NCBI RefSeq assembly: GCF_002575655.3
Contig: NC_053037.3
Coordinates: 322,427,294-322,491,293, forward strand
DNA length: 64,000 nt
Direction: 5' to 3'
Source: Aegilops tauschii subsp. strangulata
Taxonomy: Eukaryota > Streptophyta > Magnoliopsida > Poales > Poaceae
In this document: positions 55,094 through 64,000 of the stretch, piece after piece
Numbering within the stretch: position 1 is the stretch's first letter
Layout: each line of letters starts with the position of its first letter
The notes under the pieces: generated by a model
The model's database searches: none
Told to the model about the DNA's origin: nothing
What the model saw: the letters and a program-made list of their open reading frames with translations, nothing else
Translations under genes and position numbers: made by a program

Positions 55094-56630
55094 GATTGCC
55101 TGTAGGATTACCAAGCCAAACTGGTCAAAGTTGAGTCTAGAAATGCTTTAGTTATATAAGGGAATTGATTGTGGGAGGGAACGTAAGGCTCTTTTTACTC
55201 CTTATACCTTATGTCCTTCTGATCTGAGTCATCCTCTTCTCTTCTACGGGGATTAAGAACTAGGCTTCTCATCCTTCTATCAGGATCACGTGTTACTAAT
55301 CCGTAGACTCTTAGGATTGTTGGTCTCAAACCTCAATTCAGTTTCTACTACCCCAGCGTGTTGTTAGTTGGACTTGGAACCTTGATATGATGTTGTTGAG
55401 TAGTTATGCCACTATTCTGCAGGATGTCTTAAATCTTTCTGAGCATTTACAGCCGTTATGCTGTCCGAGTCATCCCAGGTTTCTAAATAGTCTGATGCAT
55501 TTGCAAATCCCTTCTTTCCGTTCCCGATGTACCTTTGGGCCAGATTAACCACACTAATCGCCGAGTTGAGGTACTCTGTTGCCTCGGCATATATGTTGAG
55601 GCCATTATTATGACCCTAGGCGTCTTAGAGAACCACTCAGTAATCTAGCAATGCTTTGTATCACCAGTGTGATGATTCTGGCCATTATTCTCGAAAGCAT
55701 CCCGTGATGCCATTTAGTTAGTAGGCATTCCATTCCTGGGTTCTTGAACCCAATATTCACTCTACTTACCTCGTGTTGATAGTGTTGCTCGTACCTTTAG
55801 GATATTAGTAACCTTTGTGATAGTCCTCGAGGTCCGTGGTATATCATTCTTCCAAATACCATGAACCATTCTTGGCAGGAGTTCTTTTGAACCAAAAGAT
55901 CACAATCAGAGTACTCTTGATGAGTTCTCCGTTCAACAGTTGTGACTCTGCCAATCCTACCTCTCTGCATGGGTTATCTGGAAGAAACATGTTGAACTTG
56001 GTTCGACATACTAATCTATGCCTCCACAACTCAGAAGGTTATACGTTCCTTGAGTTGACCCTCCTGAGCTGTATTCCGACCCTAGTCTATCACTTGATAG
56101 TCAGGAATAGTTGTGCATTCGTGTTCATCGATGCCTATTATTCTTATGGTCCATCAAGCCATTCTATTCCGGAATGACTAGGAGAAGCAAACTCCGGTAC
56201 CTTATCCATTTCCAGGATTGGGTTTAAGCAGTTGTATCTCGCAGATCAAAATGCCAATCCAGCTTTTGTTCTGTTCTACCCTGGAGTATTACCTCTTTTG
56301 TCAAGAATATCATAGGAGTTGCACCACCTCTTATGAATTCTTGACGCAATGATACTTCTCACCATCATCGTTCATTCCTCGGTCTCTGTGTTATCGTAAC
56401 CGGAATACCGACAAGTGAATTGTGATGTGTGAAATCAATACCCCTAGCAACTCTGTTGCTTGGTAGCTAATGGACAATAATTTCATTCTTAGCGTGTTGG
56501 TTATTCAATCATCATCCTAAGATTAATCGTGCTACCTAGTCCTTATTTCTGGTGCACTCTTCGGTCAACAAGTTAGGATTGTGTCAATCCCTCACTCTTT
56601 TGATCATATCGTCTTGCCCTGAAAAGCAAG
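55094..56630 (+). other. Element E interior, unrecognised part
   Basis: It holds the position expected for gag and protease, but stops and shifts interrupt every frame. Short leftovers such as FNSCDSANPTSLHG occur without alignment to a domain I can name. Confidence 0.5.
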
Positions 56631-56639
56631 ATTGTTCTC

Positions 56640-58490
56640 GAGCTTAATAACATATCGGTGGTTCGTGATTTTCCGAATATCTTCTCGGAAGTATTACCAG
56701 GTTGTTCCCTGACCGCTATGTTGAGTCCGTGGTCATGTTGGTTTTTCTCTAAACCAACCATTCTCCAAGAATCCGTGTTGGATACCCCTGAGCTAGTTGG
56801 TTAACCTAAACAACAACTTGGAGAGTTGGAAGATAAATGCTTTCCTAACTTAGTTCATTCTAAGGGATATCTTCTGTGGGTGTGCGTTGAAGAAAGATGG
56901 TATCCTCATTGATTGATCCTCGTGATCAATTGCCGGCGCTATTGTCTTATCCAATCTTTGATTTGAGTGTGGGCTATCGTCAAATCAAATCAGAACCAAC
57001 AATACTCGTAATGTTGTCTTACTCGTGGTTGATCCCTCGAGCATACACCATTACATCTTTTGATATGACCAGTACTATCACATTGTTCACATAATGGTGG
57101 TAGTCCAGTGATATGGAAATTTCGATGAGTTGCTGTTGAGCCCATCAGCAGCATTTTGTCTCCTCCATGATTCATGTTGAACATTAAGCTAGTGTTGGAA
57201 ACTTTGTAAGCAATGCCTTCGTGTTCTGTTCATGAAGCTTATGCTTGGATGGAAGAAGCGACTTCCTCGAATTCATGTGCATTTGGTGCAAGTTGCCGCC
57301 GTGAGTTCGAGAAAGATTGTTTTTGTTTCCTCTGGTACCATCCCAAGTCAGTTATGCATGTGCGAATGTATTCTATGGTTTGGTAGATTAATTACCTCCA
57401 CTCCATATGTATTTCCTAGCACATCAAGCCACTGGTTGACTTGTTCAAGGAAAAGAAGTCTAGCACGCATAAAGACTTCGAAATCCTTGATGATGGATCC
57501 TAACCTTAACTCGATAGTGTTTTATTATAAGACTACTATGTGGTCATTCTTGTCTTGGACAACATGCTCACATGTATGTAGCAGAACCAGCTCATGTTTT
57601 GGAGCTTGCTATCGTAGTTCATTTCCCGAGAATCTCGCAACGTCATCTCGTCGATTTGTGTTGCAAACTCTCTTTTCAGACATGCTGAGTCTGAAGTATC
57701 CTATCAACAATCGGATCTGAATCTCAGGCAGATATGATGGTTGGAACATTCCCAACAGCTGCATTTTGTTCCCAGCTTGCTCCGCCATTGTGCCAATTTC
57801 CCATGGGCTGCTCTCTAAGTAATTGCTGTTCAGGATCATCTTCAAAAGTGGTCCTACCATGGGTCCCATCCATTTCCGATGATAGGCAAAAATCATCCAT
57901 TACGTTGTCTTCAACAAGGTAGTCCACATCTTTCGTTCTAGTCCGAGTATGTCATTCTTCCAAACTCCTTCAAATGATCGTTTGTGATTGCCTTAGGCTG
58001 GTATAAAGAGTTCCAATGATCTCAGTATCAAAAGTAATTCTTTTGCCACTTGAGGGAATATATCTATGAGTCACCTTCTCTAAGGTGCCCTGTTATGGAA
58101 TCATGGCAATTATTTCCTCGCTACTTTGAACCCTTGTACCATCTTACTCAAGCGTGGAATTATTGCCTACCAAATTGGACTTTCTTCATATGTTTCCTTC
58201 CTTCCCACTTGACGTGAGTTAGTGTCTCAGCTCATGAGATGTTTCAACATCTCACTCCATGAGTTGATCTTGAGTTGGTCGATCTTTGAGAAGATCGTTT
58301 CCTGTAGAGTTTCTTCTGCCGTCAGTGTGTTGGACAAAGATCTCGAAAGCAAAGACATCAAGATCAATTGGAGCAGTGAATCAACATCTTCGAGAAGGGC
58401 AATTGGATCATGAAGATCGTGTCGGCTTTGTGTCCCATCTGTCTTCTTACCTCACGTCTTGAATCTCGGGACGAGATTCTTGTTTAGTGG
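56640..58490 (+). pseudogene. Decayed Gypsy pol in element E
   Basis: Motifs appear in the normal Gypsy order but in shifting frames. VVRDFPNIFSEVLPG (about 56660) belongs to the protease-RT linker. IDPRDQLPAL and DLSVGYRQIKSEP (56910-56997) correspond to RT segments usually reading LRSGYHQIK. YTITSFDM (about 57043) corresponds to the FGL.NAP region. NLGTRFLFSGGE (58462-58497) is the usual end of the polyprotein in autonomous relatives. Catalytic YVDD and the integrase DDE triad were not found. The remnants show that this LARD derives from an autonomous chromovirus-like ancestor. Confidence 0.6.
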
Positions 58491-58498
58491 GGGTGAGT
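58485..58498 (+). promoter_or_regulatory. Polypurine tract of element E
   Basis: TTAGTGGGGGTGAGT lies directly before the 3' LTR, as expected for second-strand priming. Confidence 0.6.
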
Positions 58499-59638
58499 TG
58501 TCACAGCCCTAGCTTAGCCTTTGCTTGTCCTTGCATGATCATCATGTCTAAATTTCATTTAAATATGAAATGGGGGTTGAACAAACCCTAGCATCAAATT
58601 AAATCAAATAGGCTCAAGTAAAACCTTTTTAAATGAACCCAAAATGCCCTTAAAATGTTCATAATTTATGGAACAAGGTGAAAAACCTAAACCAAAAATG
58701 GTGGACATTTTTCCAGGACATAAATGGGCTTTGAATTAATCCATTGTGTATTTGAATTGGAGCTATTAATCCCTATAAAATATTTAGTGGCTCCAATAAT
58801 TTTGAAACTTGGTGAGGGCCACTGGAATAATTCAGAGAGTGCCCACAAAAAGTTTCAATGATTATGAAAATGGTTTGGTCTTTGAACTAAATCAAAACAA
58901 AATAACACAAAGAGAAAAACAAAAACAGAAAAGAGGGAAACCTTACCTGGCGCTCACCTGCGGCCCAGCAAGCCGGCCCAGCCCACCTGGCTCAGTGCCA
59001 GTCATCCCTAACCTCTGCCAGTAGGCAGACGCGGGACAGCGCACGCGCGCGCGAGGCGCCACGCCTCCTGCCTGCCTGGCCTCTCCCTCGACGCCCTGGC
59101 CATCCCAAACGTCACCACGCGACCCCCCAGGCCTCTCTCACTCTCTCCCGTCCTCCTCCTCGCCTCTGTCACCCTCTCCCGCGATAGCCGAAGCGCTGAC
59201 GTCGCCGCAGCTCACCACCGACGCGCTCCCCACCATCCCCTCGCCCCTCCGTCGAGTCCACGAGCTCCTCGCCGTCGCCTGCTACCTCTCTGTCGAGCCA
59301 CATGACGCGGGAAGCCCTGGAGAGCCGCCATCGCCGTCGTCTTCACCTCCGGCCGCCGAAGATCGCCTTCGCTGCCCTGTCGACCTCAGCGCGTCCCCGA
59401 GCCCGCTAAGCTGCCCTTCCGAACCACCGTGAGCTCCTGCACGTTTTGCCCCTAACCCCGTGGCTTGCTGCTCGCTGTAGCCGTTGTTTCGTAGATGGCC
59501 GTAGCACCTCGCCGCCGTTCTTGTCACCACCGTTGCTCTAGCCACCGCAGCTCGCAACCGCGCGCGTCACCGTGCTCCTGGTGACGCCAGGAGGCCGTAG
59601 AAGCCCTCCGCAGCTCTTGCCGTGCACCGCAGCACCCC
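58499..59638 (+). repeat. 3' LTR of element E, first part
   Basis: Matches 50978-52125 of the 5' LTR. It stops at GCACCCC, where element F is inserted. Confidence 0.9.
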
Positions 59639-62393
59639 TGTAGCGACCAGACCTCAAATGGCCTGTGCTGCTGTGCACCAGTGTCATCCCTGGATCAGTA
59701 ATGCTGACACGCACAATACAAATGGAGGATTTATAACAGAGTAGCAATCACACACTTATTACATCGAATATCTCCGAAGAGATTAAGTATGATAAACATG
59801 GCTTAAGGCCATCTAATAACGGTAACAGCGGAAGACTTGGAAGATAAGTGAGTCCATCACTCCAGCGGCATCACTGAGTATAAGACCACGACCTAAGGCA
59901 CCTTACTCGTCGTCTGAAAAGTCTGCAACATGAAACGTTGCAGCCCGAAAACGGGTCAGCACATAGAATATGCTGGCAAAGTAACACATAGAGAGCAATG
60001 AACAATAATAATGCTATACTATATGCATATATGGCTGGTGGAAAGCTCTATGGTTACAGTTTTGCGAAAAGCCAATTTTATCCTACTTCAAAGGAATAAA
60101 TTTTATTTAACTATCATGGTGGTTGTGAAACATTGAGAAGGTACCTCCAACTCAATCCCAATTAAGTGTCATCATTAACCCAACAAAATTAATTATAAGT
60201 AACATGGTGATGAGATTCAAATGATAATCCAGGTACTAGATACTCAAGTTGTCCATAACCGGGGACACGGCTAACCATGATTAGTTTGTACACTCTGCAG
60301 AGGTTTGCGCACTTTTCCCCACAAGACTCGATCGCCTCCGCTTGATTCTCGCACTGCATGATGTTTGAGAAACGGATGACCGAGACACAGCCTTTCAGAA
60401 ACAATCCCTCTTTACTCTGGATGGACCGGTACACCTACTTTCCCCTACATCTGCTAGTCCACCTCTTCAAGAGATCCTGTAACCTACTCAGCTATGCTAG
60501 AGCCCATAATAGCTTGCGGCTGCACACGGAAGTTTCTAGCATGAATAATCTTATGATCCCTTTGAGCCTGGGTGGCGGACCTTATACAAACAGACAACAC
60601 TGGGTTCTCCAGGTGCCTCAATCCACCCAGATGTGAGTTTTAGTTGCCACCTTAAGTTTATCCATTAATTAACATCTCACATCTGTCATGAATATCTCTC
60701 AAACCCAATCCACGTCTACGAGCATAGCATGGCAATAATAATAGCAACGTAGAAGTAACTCCCAAGGGTTTGATAGATGAAACAGGTAATAGGTACTACC
60801 TCAACTACTTCCCAATACCCACAGTTTAATTAGATCCTAATCATGCAATGTTTGTGGAATAGATCTAATGCAATAATAACTGGGTATGAACGGGGTATGA
60901 TCAAAGTGTTACTTGCCTTGCTGATGATCCGCAAAACCTAGCGAGTCGAAGTAACAAGCGGCACACTCCGGGTACTCTATCGCAAACAAACAAGCATACA
61001 ATCAGTACTCAACTAATGCACAGGTAAAACTCGAATGAAAGATCCAACCAGAAAGTTCAACTTAAGAACTCCGGTTTGCAAAAAGAATCAACTCGAAAGA
61101 AGCAACGAAAGTCAAACGGCGAAAGAAAGAAACTTCGTTTGCTAATCTGGATCTAGGTCAAATTTTACTGTAGCAAAAACTTGTTTGAGTAGGTTAAACG
61201 GAAAGAGAATTTCGAGACGAAACTCTAGGCGCTTGAATCGCCTGATTCCGATAAACGAGCGAGAAGTTAAACAGGTTCGAAAATTCGATCGGAAATCGAA
61301 TCTGAGAAAATAACGAGAAAATCCGACGAAAAAGAAAAACGGACGAACGGTTAAATAACGGACGTTCGTTAACAGAGAAAAACCGATGAACGCGTTCGTT
61401 AAAACGAACGGTTCGGTGAACGCTCGCGAAATAAGAAAACCGAAAAAAAAACCGATCTAGGGTTTTTTTTTAAACAAAAGGTTTTTTTTACAGAAAACCG
61501 GTCAACACGAGACGACCGGCGGCAGCAGTACCTCGGCGGGGGCTCCGGCGAGGGGCTCCGGCGGGCGGGGCTCGGCGGCGAGGGGTGCGGGGCTCGGGGG
61601 GGGGGGGTGCTCCGGCGGGCGAGGGGTGCGGGGCTCGAGCGCTCCCGGCGGCGGGCGACGAGGCAACGGCGGGCGGCGGCGGCGGCTGGATGCGGCGGCG
61701 GCGGCGGGCTCCTCCGGCGGCGGTGATGAGGAAAACGGAGGGGGGGGGTATTTATGAGGGGGGGGGGTGCGGGCGGCCTGGGGAAGGGGCTACCGAGGCG
61801 GCGGCGGCTCCCGTGGCGAGCTCGGACTCCGGCGGCGTCGCGTCGTGGGGAGAGAGGAGAGGGGCGACGGGCGGGCCGTCGGCTGGGCTCGGCCCAGTCG
61901 GCGCGGGCGCGTTTTTTTAAAATAAGTTCCGCGAAAAAAATTGCGTAGAAAAATAAATAAAAATCAGAAAAATATGAAATAAATTTTCCCCGTCTAGTTA
62001 GAAAATCTAGAATAGGGTGAACATTTTAAAATCAAAAATAAATATTTTGAAAACATGCATATTTTTAAATGCAACAAAAATTGCAAATAAAATCCAAATA
62101 AATCCCAATAATGTTTTTAACATTTTTCCTCCAGTATTTCAATTGTTTTGGAGAAGTCATATTTTCTCCTCTCGTTTATTTAATATGAAATATTTTTCCG
62201 GAGAGAAAAATAATTAAAAATCCCAATCCTCGTTTGAAAAATCAAATACGAAAATTCGAGGAAATCCCCAACTCTCTCCGAGGGTCCTTGAGTTGCGTAG
62301 GATTTATCGAGGATTTGTCAAAATGCAACAAAACATGATATGCAAATGATGATCTATGTATAACAATCCAAATTGAAAATTTGGGATGTTACA
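59639..62393 (-). repeat. 3' LTR of element F
   Basis: On the minus strand it begins TGTAACATCCCAAATTTTC and ends GGTCTGGTCGCTACA, 2,755 bp. A very G-rich stretch (61535-61900, plus strand) contains a TATA-like CATAAATACC (minus strand, about 61756-61747) between C-runs. Open frames in this stretch reflect composition. Confidence 0.88.
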
Positions 62394-62410
62394 AACCTAC
62401 CCCCCCTTAA
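62394..62410 (-). promoter_or_regulatory. Polypurine tract of element F
   Basis: On the minus strand AAGGGGGGGTAGGTTTG lies between the pol stop codon and the LTR start TGTAACATCC. Confidence 0.75.
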
Positions 62411-64000
62411 GATGAATCTCGCCCTCGAGATTCAGGTTGGCTAGAAAACAGGTGGGAGTGGTCTTTCCGTAGATCTTCCTCTCGCTCCCAGGTGGCTTCA
62501 TCTTCTGTGTGGTGACTCCACTGAACTTTGCAAAACTTGATAACCTTGATGCGGGTAACTCGGCTGGCATACTCGAGAATCTTAACTGGCTTCTCCTCAT
62601 AAGTCAAATCACTTTCCAACTGTATCGCTTCCAGTGGCACAGTATCTCTCAGTGGTATCTCAGCCATCTCTGCGTGGCACTTCTTCAACTGCGAAACGTG
62701 AAATACATCATGTACTCCAGACAATCCTTCGGGCAATTCCAACTTGTAGGCAACTTCTCCCATACGTTCCAACACTCTGTATGGTCCGATAAAACGGGGC
62801 GCTAACTTTCCCTTAACTCCAAAGCGCTTCACTCCACGAAGTGGTGATACTCGAAGATACACTCTGTCTCCGACTTCGTGAACGGTCTCCTTTCGTTTAG
62901 AATCGGCATAACTCTTCTGCCTGGACTGGGCTACCTTGAGCCTATCGCGAATCAACCTTACTTTCTGTTCAGACTCCTTAATAAAATCTGGTCCAAACAA
63001 CTGACGGTCTCCAACTTCGTCCCATAACAACGGTGTTCTACACCTCCTTCCGTACAAGGCTTCGAAAGGGGCCATCTTCAAACTGGTTTGATAACTGTTG
63101 TTATACGAAAACTCCGCATATGGCAAATTGTCGTCCCAACTAGATCCATAATCTAGTGCACATGCTCTCAACATGTCTTCCAAAATCTGGTTGACTCTTT
63201 CGGTCTGTCCATTTGTCTGTGGGTGGAAAGCTGTACTAAATTCCAGCCTGGTTCCCAATGTTTCATGTATCTGCTTCCAAAACTTCAAGGTAAATTGGGT
63301 TCCTCTGTCTGATACAATGGTCCTCGGAACTCCATGCAAACATACGATCCTGGTCATGTATATCTTTGCCAACTTAGCACTGGTGTAAGTGGTCTTCACT
63401 GGAATGAAATTAGCCACTTTCGTCAAACGGTCGACTACAACCCATATCGAGTCATAGCCTGAACGAGTCCTGGGTAATCCTGTGATAAAATCCATGCCTA
63501 TTTTATCCCACTTCCATTCGGGTATCGGCAATGGTTGCAGCAATCCTGCTGGCTTCTGATGCTCTGCCTTCACTCTCTGACATACATCACAAACTGCTAC
63601 ATACTCCGCAATATCCTTCTTCATTCCGGTCCACCAGAAAGTATTCTTCAAATCCAAATACATCTTGGTATTCCCTGGGTGAATCGAGTATGGTGAATCT
63701 TGGGCTTCTTGCAAAATCAACTTCCTGATCTCCGGATCATTTGGCACATATACGCGGTCCTCGAACCATAAGGTATCGTGCTCATCCTCATGAAATCCCT
63801 TGGCTTTTCCTTTGCTCATCTTCTCCTTTATCTCTTCAATCTCCTTGTCTGTCTTCTGAGCTTCTCTGATCCTTTCCATCAAGGTAGACTGAATCTCCAA
63901 TGTCGCTAAATAGCCTCTAGGGACTATCTCCAAACATAGCTCGCGAAGGTCCTCGGCTAACTCCTGAGGTAACTCTCATGTCATGAGGGTGTTGACATGA
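62407..64000 (-). pseudogene. Gypsy pol C-terminus: integrase and chromodomain (partial)
   Basis: The frame from 63975 down to 62407 encodes an integrase. Its zinc-binding part has IHPGNTKMY (His85 counted from codon 63933) and CDVC (Cys115, Cys118). The catalytic core is D148 (GMDFITGLP), D209 (VSDRGTQF) and E245 (GQTERVNQ). Next comes a GPY/F-type segment (APRFIGPYRVLERMGE) near 380-392 and a chromodomain near 445-490 (YASRVTRIKVIKFCKVQW, then DEATWEREEDL). Integrase inserts cDNA, and the chromodomain guides it to heterochromatin. The position expected to be the first zinc-binding histidine is Gln78 (EAQDSPY). An in-frame TGA lies just upstream at 63978-63976, before ELPQELAEDLREL. Protease, RT and RNase H are outside the window. 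Confidence 0.88.

Larger units (their letters stand above)
50978..59638 (+). mobile_element. Element E: Sukkula-like LARD (large LTR, non-coding interior)
   Basis: The 5' LTR (50978-55075, about 4.1 kb) starts TGTCACAGCCCTAGC. The interior (55076-58498, about 3.4 kb) has a primer-binding site and only decayed pol. The 3' LTR begins at 58499 and is split by element F at 59639. These dimensions match large retrotransposon derivatives such as barley Sukkula. The left flank ATTTT (50973-50977) is the candidate target duplication; its partner is outside the window. Confidence 0.8.
59639..64000 (-). mobile_element. Element F: Tekay-type chromodomain Gypsy, 3' part
   Basis: It lies on the minus strand, with its 3' LTR at 62393-59639, a polypurine tract next to it, and the C-terminal pol region with integrase and chromodomain. 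The rest lies beyond the window. It is inserted in the 3' LTR of element E at ACCCC (59634-59638); the undisturbed sequence is visible at 52121. The clade call rests on the chromodomain and on long LTRs starting TGTAACATCCC. Confidence 0.85.

Noticed and set aside
61585..61948. Gly/Ala-rich plus-strand frames in element F's LTR
   Set aside because: Produced by G-runs and GGC repeats within the LTR.
1..64000. CRISPR array or bacterial-type operon
   Set aside because: The tandem arrays have units of 60-250 bp without unique spacers, and the DNA is clearly plant nuclear DNA.

Overview
The window is nuclear DNA from a grass of the wheat/barley tribe (Triticeae). The evidence is a set of repeats typical of that tribe: a BARE1/Angela-type Copia LTR, WHAM/Sabrina-type Gypsy elements whose LTRs start TGATACGTCTCC, a Sukkula-like LARD with LTRs of about 4.1 kb, a chromodomain Gypsy of Tekay type, CACTA ends and Stowaway MITEs. 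No prokaryotic operon, CRISPR array, rRNA gene or organelle gene is visible. Family names come from memory of these repeats and were not checked by search. The structural calls (LTR ends, target-site duplications, primer-binding sites, empty sites) are read from the sequence.

Layout. 1-13 kb is decayed, low-copy-looking DNA. It holds transposase-like exon remnants on the minus strand, a possible small two-exon plus-strand gene (3875-4280), two diverged copies of a block of about 2.4 kb (5758-8230 and 10313-12610), a 123-bp Mutator-type MITE with a perfect 9-bp target duplication, Stowaway MITEs, and a four-copy tandem array of about 248-bp units. 13.2-19.9 kb is the only gene-like island: a coiled-coil reading frame with a stop at codon 4, a two-exon gene of unknown function, a B3-domain (REM-like) gene, and a broken second B3 gene. 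Three of these share a related upstream module. 20-28.2 kb holds two copies of a CACTA right end, separated by the 3' part of a Gypsy element that carries three sets of minisatellites and a tRNA-Lys-like sequence.

28.2-64 kb is a nest of LTR retrotransposons that can be taken apart. Element A (minus, 30464-32543) is split by element B (5' LTR 32544-34223). B is split by element C (35345-47739, TSD CCTAG). C is split by element D (40150-45875, TSD GAGTG). B is also split by element E (from 50978), and E's right LTR is split by element F (59639 to the window end). Three of these insertions have an uninterrupted copy of the target elsewhere in the window, which confirms the boundaries.

The most interesting items are: element D, a gag-only retrotransposon that carries an antisense, frameshifted B3-domain gene copy with its upstream region; a conserved acidic reading frame in elements B and C that sits where gag-pol would be; the clustered B3 genes with a shared upstream module; a repeated GGGGATGCC/GGCATCCCC hairpin in A, B and C; and the pseudo-tRNA inside a retrotransposon.
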